DNA from: an uncultured Holophagaceae bacterium
GTDB lineage: Bacteria; Acidobacteriota; Holophagae; Holophagales; Holophagaceae
Direction: 5' to 3'
Assembly: GCA_903890595.1 (NCBI GenBank)
Contig: CAITBU010000064.1
Coordinates: forward strand, 1-17,064
Length of the DNA stretch: 17,064 nt
Every line of letters starts with the position of its first letter. The stretch's first letter is position 1. The notes under the pieces are model-generated. The model saw nothing but the letters and a program-made list of their open reading frames with translations, had not been told where the DNA came from and made no database searches. Position numbers and translations under genes: made by a program. This document shows positions 1-7,137 of this stretch, in pieces.

Positions 1-566
1 GCCTTGGCCTCGGCTTCGTCGGCCAGGATGCGCAGGAGTGGGAGCAACAGGGCGGCGTCTCGGCTGGCGTAGCTGATCTGGGCGTCCCGCAGGGGGCGCA
101 GCATCCAGTTGGAGTCCTGCTCTTCTTTGGGGATGTCGATGCCGAGCTTGAGGCGGGCCATGGTCTTGAGGCCGGGCTGAGGATAGCCCAGGGCCCGAGA
201 CAGGAGCATGGTGTCGAAGATGCTGTTGGGCACCACATCATAGAGGCGCTTGAAGACGATGCCGTCGCCGGAGAAGTCGTGGACGATCCAGGGCACCTGA
301 CCCATGGCCTGGAGGGCGGGGCGCATGTAGTCCTGGAGGGGCAGAGGGTCCACCAGCCAGGCTTGGTCGTGGGTCGCCACCTGCATCAGGGCCAGCACGC
401 AGTGGTGCATGCCCGTCAGGCTGCACTCGATGTCCACGGAGAGCAGACCGGCCGCGTGCCACAGCGGCAGGGCTGCCTGCAGCTTCTCGGGCGTGTCCAC
501 GAAGGTCGTTGGGAGGTCGAAGAGCTCAAGCGCCATCTCACCAGTGTGCCGCAGTTGGCGATCCAT
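1..566 (-). CDS. Ribonuclease D-like 3'-5' exonuclease (partial, C-terminus beyond window)
   Basis: This is the N-terminal 188 residues of a DEDDy-type exonuclease; the frame is open to the window edge. The three exonuclease motifs are all visible: DIE (residues 45-47) for Exo I, a VHDFSGD segment (95-101) supplying the Exo II aspartate, and YASRD (166-170) for Exo III with the DEDDy tyrosine. A DSNW...RPL stretch (151-159) just before Exo III is typical of RNase D. The family trims 3' ends of tRNA and other stable RNAs. Any HRDC domain would lie outside the window, so I cannot tell full RNase D from a short paralogue. The start at 566 is the first ATG, but its ribosome site is poor (AGGG only 2 nt away). 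An ATG at 534 is an alternative. The gene diverges from the transporter at 602 with only 35 bp between starts. The exonuclease fold is near certain; the exact name is less so. Confidence 0.85.
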   Translation of the reverse strand, partial: MDRQLRHTGEMALELFDLPTTFVDTPEKLQAALPLWHAAGLLSVDIECSLTGMHHCVLALMQVATHDQAWLVDPLPLQDYMRPALQAMGQVPWIVHDFSGDGIVFKRLYDVVPNSIFDTMLLSRALGYPQPGLKTMARLKLGIDIPKEEQDSNWMLRPLRDAQISYASRDAALLLPLLRILADEAEAK

Positions 567-601
567 TACCCTGTAGCATCCTGCGCATTCCGGAGATCGC
601 C

Positions 602-871
602 ATGAACCGCTCCCTCTTCTGGACCACCTTCGTCACGGTTTTCCTGGCGGAAGTGGGTGACAAGACTCAGCTCGCTGCCATGACGGCCACCGTCCGCAGC
701 GGGCAGATTTGGACGGTCTTCTTCGCTGCCAGCGCCGCCCTGGTCTGCGCCACGGCCATCGGTGTGGCCGTGGGAGGCGTGCTCTTCCGCCACATCCCGG
801 AGGCCGCCATCAAGTGGGCCGCCGGCACCGCCTTCATCGCCGTAGGCCTCTGGGTGCTCATCAAGGGGTGA
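602..871 (+). CDS. Half-size GDT1/UPF0016 family cation transporter
   Basis: An 89-residue membrane protein with one copy of the family signature E-V-G-D-K-T (residues 17-22) in its first hydrophobic segment. Hydrophobic stretches follow at about 38-60 and 68-87, giving three predicted helices. GDT1/TMEM165 proteins move Mn2+ or Ca2+, and bacterial members such as Vibrio MneA export Mn2+. Most have two such halves in one chain. This one has a single half and must pair with itself or with another copy, and no second half is present in the window. The ATG at 602 is preceded by GGAG at 592-595, six bases away. The frame is open further upstream, but that part overlaps the divergent exonuclease and looks non-coding. 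The stop at 871 is followed by an inverted repeat and a convergent gene. Cation specificity is inferred from the family only. Confidence 0.88.
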   Translation: MNRSLFWTTFVTVFLAEVGDKTQLAAMTATVRSGQIWTVFFAASAALVCATAIGVAVGGVLFRHIPEAAIKWAAGTAFIAVGLWVLIKG

Positions 872-894
872 GGCTGGTCGTAGAAAAAACGTTC

Positions 895-965
895 ACCACG
901 AAGACCACGAAGACCACGAAGGACACTCGCTCTGGTTTTCTTCGTGGTCTTCCCGTCTTCGTGGT
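895..965. repeat. Inverted array of 9-bp ACCACGAAG units
   Basis: Three perfect direct copies of ACCACGAAG (895-903, 904-912, 913-921) are followed by an 18-bp spacer. The reverse complement CTTCGTGGT then appears at 940-948 and 957-965, with a degenerate copy between them (949-956). The whole can fold into a long hairpin. It fills most of the gap between the transporter stop at 871 and the phosphoesterase stop at 976, so it may act as a two-way transcription barrier, although no T-tract follows. Its AT-richer composition differs from both neighbours, which suggests an inserted, dispersed repeat. Confidence 0.8.
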
Positions 966-975
966 TAAGGTCCTT

Positions 976-2163
976 TTACCCCCTCCGCAGGGTGAGGATC
1001 GGCAGCTCGGGGGGGGCGCCGATGCGGACGGGGAGGCCCACCACGCCCAGGCCGCGGCTGACGTAGAGGAGGTCGTCGTCCTCCCGGTAGAGGCCGCCCG
1101 TGCGGGGGCCGAGCAGGTGGGCGCTGCTGAAGCCCGGGATCAGGTTGATCTGGCCGCCGTGGGTGTGGCCGGACAGCGTGAGGCGGGCGCCCGCCAGCCG
1201 GGCCTGCTCCCACTCCGAGGGGCGGTGGTTGAGGCAGATGCGGAAGGCTTGGGCCGGGACCTGTCGGGTGGCTTCGTCGGGTCGGGGCCCGGGGCCAAAG
1301 TTCATGCGGCGAAAGCGGCCATTCCGGGCCATGGGATCCTGCAGGCCCAGGACTGCCAGGACGTCGCCCCCTCGGGTCACCAGGGCGGCACTGTTCTCCA
1401 GGGTGCGGATGCCGGCCTGCTCCAGGTCCCGCCAGATGGGGCGGGGGTCGTCGAAGTAGTCGTGGTTGCCCAGGACGGCGAAGCGGCCCAGGGGTGGCTC
1501 AAAGCCCTGGAAGGCCTCCAGCAGGGCCGCCAGTTCCTCCGGGCGGCTGTCCACCAGATCGCCCGTGAAGACCACCAGATCAGGCCGCTCCCGCTCTGCC
1601 AGGACCCGCCAGCGCCGGAGCAGGGATGGACTCACCAGGGGGCCGGCGTGGAGGTCGCTGAGGTGGGCGATGCGCAGGCCGTCCAGGCCCGGGGGCAGGT
1701 CGGCGAAGGCCAGGTCCCGGCGGGTGAGGATGGGATCTCCCAGCGCCTGCCGGGCACCACCGGCCCCCAGCACCGAAGCAGCCCCCGCGCTGGCCAGGGC
1801 GGCGGTGCGGAGGAAGGCCCGCCGCCCGGGCTCGATGGGGGCCTCTTCGGGGGTATCTTCGGCCGGGCGCTTCCGCCGCCAGAGGCGCCAGGCCCCTTCC
1901 GCCAGCATGGCGATGGCCAGGTGGAGCACGGTGATGGCCTGCAAGTAGAACCCGAGGCGGGCCAGGCTCCGCAGCAGCGGCAGGGCCGAGTGGCCCCCCA
2001 GACCCGCCATGCGCAGCAGACCAAAGAGCGCCAGCGGCAGGTGGCAGGCCAGCAGCAGCCACGGCAGGCTGCGGTGGAACCGCTCCGGCAGCTCCAGGCG
2101 CAGCAGGCGCAGGTGGAGCCACTGGAGGAGCAGGACAAGAATCAGCGCAACAAGAAAGGTCAT
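976..2163 (-). CDS. YkuE/YaeI-like metallophosphoesterase with N-terminal membrane segments and Tat-like motif
   Basis: A 395-residue protein of the calcineurin-like phosphoesterase fold. Metal ligands are visible in order: SDLH (169-172), GDLVD (201-205), GNHD (232-235), NHRP with H313, and GHTHGG (332-337). The N-terminus holds three hydrophobic segments (about 2-19, 33-52, 70-90). A basic loop and an RRAFLR twin-arginine-like motif (114-119) then precede a fourth hydrophobic stretch. Positive charges suggest an N-out topology with the RR loop in the cytoplasm and the catalytic domain in the periplasm. B. subtilis YkuE is a known Tat substrate; other members act on phospholipid or lipid A intermediates, but the substrate here is unknown. 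The start lies 12 bp after the stop of the upstream peptidase gene, so the two are probably co-transcribed. An AGG next to that stop may serve as the ribosome site. Confidence 0.9.
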   Translation of the reverse strand: MTFLVALILVLLLQWLHLRLLRLELPERFHRSLPWLLLACHLPLALFGLLRMAGLGGHSALPLLRSLARLGFYLQAITVLHLAIAMLAEGAWRLWRRKRPAEDTPEEAPIEPGRRAFLRTAALASAGAASVLGAGGARQALGDPILTRRDLAFADLPPGLDGLRIAHLSDLHAGPLVSPSLLRRWRVLAERERPDLVVFTGDLVDSRPEELAALLEAFQGFEPPLGRFAVLGNHDYFDDPRPIWRDLEQAGIRTLENSAALVTRGGDVLAVLGLQDPMARNGRFRRMNFGPGPRPDEATRQVPAQAFRICLNHRPSEWEQARLAGARLTLSGHTHGGQINLIPGFSSAHLLGPRTGGLYREDDDLLYVSRGLGVVGLPVRIGAPPELPILTLRRG

Positions 2164-2175
2164 CCAGGAACGGCC

Positions 2176-4743
2176 TCAGGGGCGCAGGAGCAGGGAGACG
2201 GTCCCCACCGTGCGGCCTTTCATGATGCCATCCAGGGGTCGGTGCACGCCCAGGGTGAAGCTCAGGTTGCCCATGAGGCGGCGCAGGATGTCCTGGGGCA
2301 GGCCCATGCTCCGGCTGTCCAGCTCGAAGCCAACCACCCGCTGGGCGGCGGGCCGACGGGAGGCATCCTGCCAGACCGTCACCTGCTCCAGGTAGGCCTG
2401 GACCGTGCCCCCCAGCTCACCTCGGAGACGCTGAAGTCGATTACCCGTGGTGGTGTAGGCGGGCAGGGCGGCCTGGGTCACCCGGTTCGCATCCAGGGAA
2501 GCGGGCAGCAGGGAGTTGGGCAGGCCCCCCAGGTGGAAGCGGTCCAGGGTGGTGGGTTCGCCGCCGATGCGGCCCCCCTCGGCCCGCACCGTGAGGGGCA
2601 CCCAGGGGTTGAGCCAGCTCGCGCGGAAGGTCACCCGGGTCAGGTGCCAGGCCTGGCCCTCCGTGCGGCCCTGCTGCTCCCGCACCGCCAGGCCCACCTG
2701 CAGGCCCTGGTCGTTGAGGCTCCAGTGGTTTCCGAGGCTCGCATCCACACCCAGGAGGGAGCGGCCGAGGGCGGTGCCTCCGGTGGGGGTGACGCGCTCC
2801 GAGGCAGCGTAGGGACGCAGGGTGTTCCGCGGGCGGCCAAGGTCCTCTTCCTCCAGGGCCAGCTCGAAGCCGCGGCGCTCTCGGTCGAAGCCTTGGGCAA
2901 ACAGGTAGTCCTGGCGGGAGGGCCTCTCCAGGTTGGAGAACACCTGCAGGGAGGGCGCCCAGCGCCAGCCGTGCCAGGAGGCGCCGGCCATGCCGCCCCG
3001 GGGGCCGGCGGTGCTCCCGAGGTTCATGCCCCCGACCTCGCCGAGGCCGAGGCCCGCCAGCACTTGCCAGTTCAAGCGACCCAGGAGGTCATTGCCACCC
3101 ACGCCCAGCTGGGTGCTCACCCCGGCAGGGGCAGAGCTGAAGGCGAACAGGGAGAAGGTGTCGTGGGTCTCGCCCACCCGGTAGGCATGGGGTGTCACAG
3201 GCACCGGCGGTGGCAGGGGGCTGGGCTCGTCGGCCTTGGGCAGGGCCACGTGGGCCACAAGGGGGGCGGTGTCCGCAGGCAGGGCCTTGGCTTCCAGGGG
3301 TGGCAGGCTGGTGTCCAGGCGGCGGATCTGGAGGCCCGTGGCGCTGAGCTGCGTGTAGTAGATCCACTTCCCATCCGGCGACGGCACGGGGTTCCAGGCG
3401 GCCGCCAGGGTGCGGGTGAGGGGCTTGCCGGCGGCGTCCACCAGGTTCCAGATGCCGTCGACTTCCTTCCAGGTGACGGCGCCGGCCGTGGCCTTTGGGA
3501 CGGAGGCCGCCGGGTGGGGGGTTTTGCCGGGCTGCCACTGCCAGGGCTGAGCCTGCAGCATGCCCTCGCCATCCGGCAGGCGCAGCTGGAAGCCGATGGT
3601 GTCGGCGGCGGTCCAGAGGGGCTTCCAGGGCAGGGCGCCGTGGACCCGGCCCAGGCGCTGGTTGGGGGCCAGGGTTGGCACCAGGGGCTTGCGGTCAGCG
3701 GGCTCGTCCGGGTCCACAGGCTTGGGCTTCTTGGGGGCCGCCGGGGCCTTCAGGTCCCAGACGTACAGGCCGGGCTTCTTGGGATCCATCACCCGGGCCA
3801 GCAGCTTGGTGCCGTCGGGGCTGAAGGTCAGGTCCGAGGCCCAGCCACTCAGCTGGGTGAAGACCTCGCCCTCCCGCAGGCCCTGGACCTTGGTGCGGCG
3901 CTCCAGCTCCAGGGCCGTGTGGGTCAGCTCCGCACAGAAGCGCTGGTAGCCGTCCTGGGGGCCGAAGCCGAAGGTGGCCTTGAAGGCCTCGTCGAACTCG
4001 CGCTTGCCCGCCAGGCGGGTCCACAGGGTCTGGAGGGCCTTGGGATCCCCGGAGCGGTCCTCGAGCCAGGCCAGGTAGGCACTGCCGCCCAGGTAGGCCA
4101 TGCTGCCCCCCAGGAAGCCGTCCATGCCACTGAGGGCCCCGTAGGTGGGCAGCTTGCCCTCCAGGGCCCACTGGCGCAGCACCGCCGCCCGGATGGCGCT
4201 GTGGGGGCGGCCGCTGCCCGTGAGCTTGCCTTCGATGAGGGTGGCGTAGCCCTCCGTGACCCAGCGGGGCGTCTTCCCCACCAGGGGGCCCACCACGTCG
4301 GTCCAGCGCTGCCAGAAGGTGGGCTTGCGCTGGGGCCGCAGCAGATGGTGCATGTGGGCCAGCTCATGGGTCACCAGCAGCTCGGCCCACCCGTGGTGGT
4401 GGCCGATGCCGGAGTCCGGCTCTGGCTCCGTCTTCCAGAGGATCACCATGGGCCGCTGAGGGAAGGGCCAGGCGCTGCCATTGGCCTCCATCACCGGGTC
4501 CTGGATGACGATGTCGATGGGCTTTTCCCACACGTAGCCCACCAGGTCCAGGTACTGGGCGTGGACGCCCTCCACCCGGCCCGCCACCTCGCGGCCAAAG
4601 CCCTCGAAGGCTGCCGGGCAGTGGATGCGGTAGTGGGGCGTGGTGAACGTGATCCAGGCCGCGTCCGGCGCCTGGGTGCGCGGACCGGCCTGCACCAGGG
4701 CGGGCAGCAGAAGGAGGCTGGAGAGGAGGGTTGGTCGGCGCAT
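2176..4743 (-). CDS. Secreted HExxH peptidase with propeller-like and C-terminal barrel-like regions
   Basis: An 855-residue exported protein with a signal peptide of about 19 residues (basic start, leucine core, VQA cleavage region). A gluzincin-type zinc peptidase domain follows, with HELAH at 126-130 and the probable third ligand E164 in WVTEGYA. Residues about 290-470 carry two FSPDG/PSPDG strands typical of TolB/WD40-like propellers (307-311, 454-458), interrupted by a lysine-proline linker near 335-350. From about 520 the sequence alternates glycine-rich and aromatic strands as outer-membrane barrels do. It ends in VSLLLRP rather than a terminal aromatic residue, so barrel membership is less certain. 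The parts resemble the peptidase MA clan joined to a surface domain, and the substrate is unknown. It is the first gene of a pair with the phosphoesterase downstream and diverges from the apbE operon. The start chosen is the ATG directly before the signal peptide. Confidence 0.82.
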   Translation of the reverse strand: MRRPTLLSSLLLLPALVQAGPRTQAPDAAWITFTTPHYRIHCPAAFEGFGREVAGRVEGVHAQYLDLVGYVWEKPIDIVIQDPVMEANGSAWPFPQRPMVILWKTEPEPDSGIGHHHGWAELLVTHELAHMHHLLRPQRKPTFWQRWTDVVGPLVGKTPRWVTEGYATLIEGKLTGSGRPHSAIRAAVLRQWALEGKLPTYGALSGMDGFLGGSMAYLGGSAYLAWLEDRSGDPKALQTLWTRLAGKREFDEAFKATFGFGPQDGYQRFCAELTHTALELERRTKVQGLREGEVFTQLSGWASDLTFSPDGTKLLARVMDPKKPGLYVWDLKAPAAPKKPKPVDPDEPADRKPLVPTLAPNQRLGRVHGALPWKPLWTAADTIGFQLRLPDGEGMLQAQPWQWQPGKTPHPAASVPKATAGAVTWKEVDGIWNLVDAAGKPLTRTLAAAWNPVPSPDGKWIYYTQLSATGLQIRRLDTSLPPLEAKALPADTAPLVAHVALPKADEPSPLPPPVPVTPHAYRVGETHDTFSLFAFSSAPAGVSTQLGVGGNDLLGRLNWQVLAGLGLGEVGGMNLGSTAGPRGGMAGASWHGWRWAPSLQVFSNLERPSRQDYLFAQGFDRERRGFELALEEEDLGRPRNTLRPYAASERVTPTGGTALGRSLLGVDASLGNHWSLNDQGLQVGLAVREQQGRTEGQAWHLTRVTFRASWLNPWVPLTVRAEGGRIGGEPTTLDRFHLGGLPNSLLPASLDANRVTQAALPAYTTTGNRLQRLRGELGGTVQAYLEQVTVWQDASRRPAAQRVVGFELDSRSMGLPQDILRRLMGNLSFTLGVHRPLDGIMKGRTVGTVSLLLRP

Positions 4744-4821
4744 GCCTCCAGTCTGACCCGGGAGAGACCGCCGTGCGCGTCGTGGCGGTCTCGACAGGGG
4801 AGGCCGAGACCCTCTGTCCGG

Positions 4822-4850
4822 TTGTCCAAGGCGTGACCGTCGTCACTAAT
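4822..4850 (+). promoter_or_regulatory. Candidate sigma-70 promoter of the apbE operon
   Basis: TTGTCC (4822-4827) and ACTAAT (4845-4850) are separated by 17 bp, and each matches the sigma-70 consensus at 4 of 6 positions. The -10 element abuts the palindrome starting at 4850, so a repressor bound there would cover the transcription start. The 152-bp gap between divergent genes (4744-4895) shows no other clear signal apart from the two palindromes; I see no convincing promoter for the peptidase gene. This is inference from consensus matching by eye. Confidence 0.35.
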
Positions 4851-4866
4851 TGAGACATATTCTCAA
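4850..4866. promoter_or_regulatory. Fur-box-like palindrome upstream of apbE
   Basis: TTGAGA-CATAT-TCTCAA is a perfect 6-5-6 inverted repeat. Its core (4851-4865) matches the 7-1-7 Fur-type core TGAGAAT-N-ATTCTCA at 12 of 14 defined positions. It lies immediately after the candidate -10 element and about 30 bp before the ATG at 4896, a repressor position. The role of Fur is inferred from sequence similarity and from the redox nature of the operon. Confidence 0.5.
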
Positions 4867-4895
4867 AATAAGCCTTGAAGCGGGCTGGTCGCAAG

Positions 4896-4912
4896 ATGAG
4901 ACTCGGTCTCAT
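4896..4912. promoter_or_regulatory. Second palindrome on the apbE start codon
   Basis: ATGAGAC-TCG-GTCTCAT is a perfect 7-3-7 inverted repeat that begins on the proposed start codon. Its core shares TGAGA...TCTCA with the upstream box, centre to centre 46 bp, and matches the Fur-type core at about 11 of 14 positions. It could be a second operator or an RNA hairpin masking the start. It could also be coincidence within coding sequence. Confidence 0.35.
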
Positions 4913-5867
4913 GATCGTGCTTGCCCTCCCCTTCCTGCTGACCGCGACCCCGGTGGCCGAGGTCTCCGGGCTCAGCCCTCGCCCGGTCTTGGACCGCACC
5001 GTCTTGGCCATGGGGACCCAGCTCCGTCTGCACCTGGAGGGGGATGGGGACCTGGGCCAGGCCTCGGAGCTGGCCCTGGCAGAGACAGCCCGCATCGAGG
5101 CCGCCTGCTCCACCTGGAACCCCGCCTCGGCCTGGAGCCGCCTCAACGCCGCCGAAGGTCGCGCAGTGCCCCTGGCGGCGGAATGGATGGAGCTGCTGGC
5201 GCAGGTCCAGGCCTGGCACCGACGGACGGAGGGGGCCTTCGACCCCGTGCTCATGGCCCTGCTCCAGGCCTGGGGTACCCGCCAGGGGGGGCGGACGCCG
5301 GCTGCCGCCACGTTGGCAGCGGCCCGCCAGGCCTCTGGCTCGGCCCTGCTGGTGCTGGATCCGAGCAGCGGTACGGCCCGGCTGGCGCACCCCAGGGCCG
5401 GTGTGGAGGAGGGCGGCTTCCTCAAGGGCTATGCCCTGGAGGCCATGCGCAAGGCGGTGGAGGTGCCCTCCGGGTGGCTGGACTTCGGCGGCCAGGTGCT
5501 GGCTTGGGGGCAGGCCCTGAGGGTCGACATCGCTGACCCGCTGGACCGGCGTCGGCCCCGCTGCAGCCTCCTCCTGAAGGGCGCTTCGCTGTCCTGCAGC
5601 GGCACGTCCGAGCGGGGGCGACACCTCTTGGACCCCCGCAGCGGCCAGCCCTGTGCGGCCTGGGGCAGCACCGCCGTGGTGGCCAGCGAAGCCCTCAGCG
5701 CCGACGTGCTGTCCACGGCCCTCTACGTCCTGGGCCCCGAGGCCGGCCTGGCCTGGGCCGAGCGCCAGGGCGTCGCGGCCGCCTTCCTGCTCAACGACGG
5801 TGAGCTCCGGATGACCCAGGCCTTCCGGTCCCTGCAACCCACCCTGCTGCCCCGGGAGTCCCGATGA
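4896..5867 (+). CDS. apbE: FAD:protein FMN transferase (ApbE family)
   Basis: A 323-residue exported enzyme that attaches FMN from FAD to a Thr or Ser of periplasmic flavoproteins. A hydrophobic signal segment covers about 3-18; there is no lipobox cysteine. Family landmarks follow in order: MGT (39-41), STWNP (72-76), GAFDP (113-117), GGFLKGYALE (173-182), DFGG (197-200), HLLDPRSG (243-250) and D270...T274 in SADVLST, the usual metal-binding pair. The length is at the short end of the family because loops before HLLDPRSG are trimmed. I chose ATG 4896; TTG 4875 in the same frame and ATG 4911 are alternatives, none with a strong ribosome site. Its stop overlaps the porin start as ATGA. The FMN_bind protein two genes downstream is the obvious substrate. 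Two Fur-like palindromes suggest iron control. Confidence 0.93.
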   Translation: MRLGLMIVLALPFLLTATPVAEVSGLSPRPVLDRTVLAMGTQLRLHLEGDGDLGQASELALAETARIEAACSTWNPASAWSRLNAAEGRAVPLAAEWMELLAQVQAWHRRTEGAFDPVLMALLQAWGTRQGGRTPAAATLAAARQASGSALLVLDPSSGTARLAHPRAGVEEGGFLKGYALEAMRKAVEVPSGWLDFGGQVLAWGQALRVDIADPLDRRRPRCSLLLKGASLSCSGTSERGRHLLDPRSGQPCAAWGSTAVVASEALSADVLSTALYVLGPEAGLAWAERQGVAAAFLLNDGELRMTQAFRSLQPTLLPRESR

Positions 5868-7129
5868 AGCTGCTTGTTCGACCACTCCTCTGTGCCCTGC
5901 TGACCAGCGCTGCCTGGGCCCAGGACAAGCCGGACCCGGATAAGCGCATGGTCGACCTGGAGCGCCGGGTGGAGGCTCTGTCCCGGGAACTAGAGTCCCT
6001 CAAGACGGGCACTGCCGCTCCGGCTCTGACGGAAGAGGGCCGCTTCGGCCTGGGGGCCAGTGCCAGCAAGGTCTACGGCGCGGCGCCGGGGCTGAGTGTG
6101 GGGGGCTACGGCGAGCTGCTGTACGAGGGGAAGGCCAGCACCCTGCAGAGCGGCACGCACGTCGGCAGCGAGAAGACAGCGGACGCCCTACGGATGGTGC
6201 TCTACACCGGCTACAAGTTCAGCGACCGCATCGTGTTCAACGCCGAGTTGGAGTTTGAGCACGGGGGCTTCAGCGACGAGCATCCCGAGGGTGAGGCCAT
6301 CGTCGAGTTCTACTACCTGGATTTCCTGCTGCACAAGGCCCTCAACCTCCGGGCCGGCCAGCTGCTCGTGCCCATGGGCTTCGTCAATGAGCTGCACGAG
6401 CCGCCGGCCTTCCTGGGTGCCCGTCGCCCCCAGGTGGAGCAGACGATCATCCCGAGCACCTGGCACGAGGTCGGCGTGGGCGTGCATGGGGACCTGGCCG
6501 GCGGCCTCAGCTACCGGGTCTACCTCATGAACGGGCTCAACGGTGCCCGGTTCTCCGCCAGCGGCATCGCCGATGGCCGCCAGGACGGCAACAAGGCGCA
6601 GGCCCAGAGCCTCGCCTGGACCGGTCGGCTGGACTGGACCCCTCGGAACGGTGTGCTCCTCGGGGCCAGCTTCTACACGGGCAACAGCAACCAGTCGGGG
6701 ACGGGCCCGGCCCTCACCACCACCCTCTGGGATGTGCACGCCGAGTACCGGGGCCAGGGCTTGCAGGTGCGGGGCCTCTACGCCGCCACCACCAACCGGG
6801 CCGCCGGGGTCGCCGCCCTCGAGCCGACCGACCCCGCCCGCACCGTGGGTACGCAGCAGTGGGGCGGCTACCTGGAGCTGGGCTACGACGTCCTGCAGGG
6901 CTCCCGCATGGCTCTGGTCCCCTATGTCCGGTACGAGCGGCTCGACACCCAGCAGGCGGTGGTGCCCGGCGTCACTCGAGACCTCGGCGAAGACCGCACC
7001 CTGCTGACGGCGGGCCTGGCCTTCAAGCCCATCCCCCAGGTGGCGGTGAAGGCCGACTGGACTCGGGACGAGAACCACGCCCGCACCGGCCGCAACCAGT
7101 TCAGCCTAGCCCTGGGCTACACCTTCTGA
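5864..7129 (+). CDS. Outer-membrane porin, OprO/OprP-like
   Basis: A 421-residue protein with a signal peptide ending near AWA-Q (17-20) and a short predicted coiled coil (about 28-47, LERRVEALSRELESL) of the kind that projects from the barrel into the periplasm. From about residue 78 a long run of amphipathic strands ends in GYTF, with the terminal phenylalanine recognised by the barrel assembly machinery. Segments such as NLRAGQLLVPMGF and EVGVGVHGDL...YLMNGLNG match the phosphate-selective porin O/P type. Here a phosphate role is doubtful: the gene overlaps apbE by 4 bp and is followed after 8 bp by an FMN_bind gene, so a role in passing a redox substrate, a chelated metal or a flavin across the outer membrane is more likely. 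That role is inference. The start is fixed by the ATGA overlap and signal peptide. Confidence 0.85.
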   Translation: MKLLVRPLLCALLTSAAWAQDKPDPDKRMVDLERRVEALSRELESLKTGTAAPALTEEGRFGLGASASKVYGAAPGLSVGGYGELLYEGKASTLQSGTHVGSEKTADALRMVLYTGYKFSDRIVFNAELEFEHGGFSDEHPEGEAIVEFYYLDFLLHKALNLRAGQLLVPMGFVNELHEPPAFLGARRPQVEQTIIPSTWHEVGVGVHGDLAGGLSYRVYLMNGLNGARFSASGIADGRQDGNKAQAQSLAWTGRLDWTPRNGVLLGASFYTGNSNQSGTGPALTTTLWDVHAEYRGQGLQVRGLYAATTNRAAGVAALEPTDPARTVGTQQWGGYLELGYDVLQGSRMALVPYVRYERLDTQQAVVPGVTRDLGEDRTLLTAGLAFKPIPQVAVKADWTRDENHARTGRNQFSLALGYTF

Positions 7130-7137
7130 GGCCGCCC

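Noticed and set aside
509..601. Upstream extension of the GDT1-like gene
   Set aside because: It overlaps the divergent exonuclease start and adds no family sequence; a good GGAG precedes ATG 602.
709..4836. A 1375-residue open frame on the plus strand
   Set aside because: It lies antisense to the phosphoesterase and peptidase genes, is rich in Gly/Gln/Ala/Val without domains, and arises because stop codons are rare in high-GC DNA.
4875..4895. TTG start for apbE
   Set aside because: It has no ribosome site, and ATG 4896 gives a compact signal peptide; not fully excluded.
5214..5224. TGGCAC resembling a sigma-54 -24 element
   Set aside because: It is within apbE coding sequence with no matching -12 element.
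4364..5425. A 353-residue minus-strand frame across the divergent gap
   Set aside because: It runs antisense to apbE and overlaps the peptidase start in another frame; no family features.
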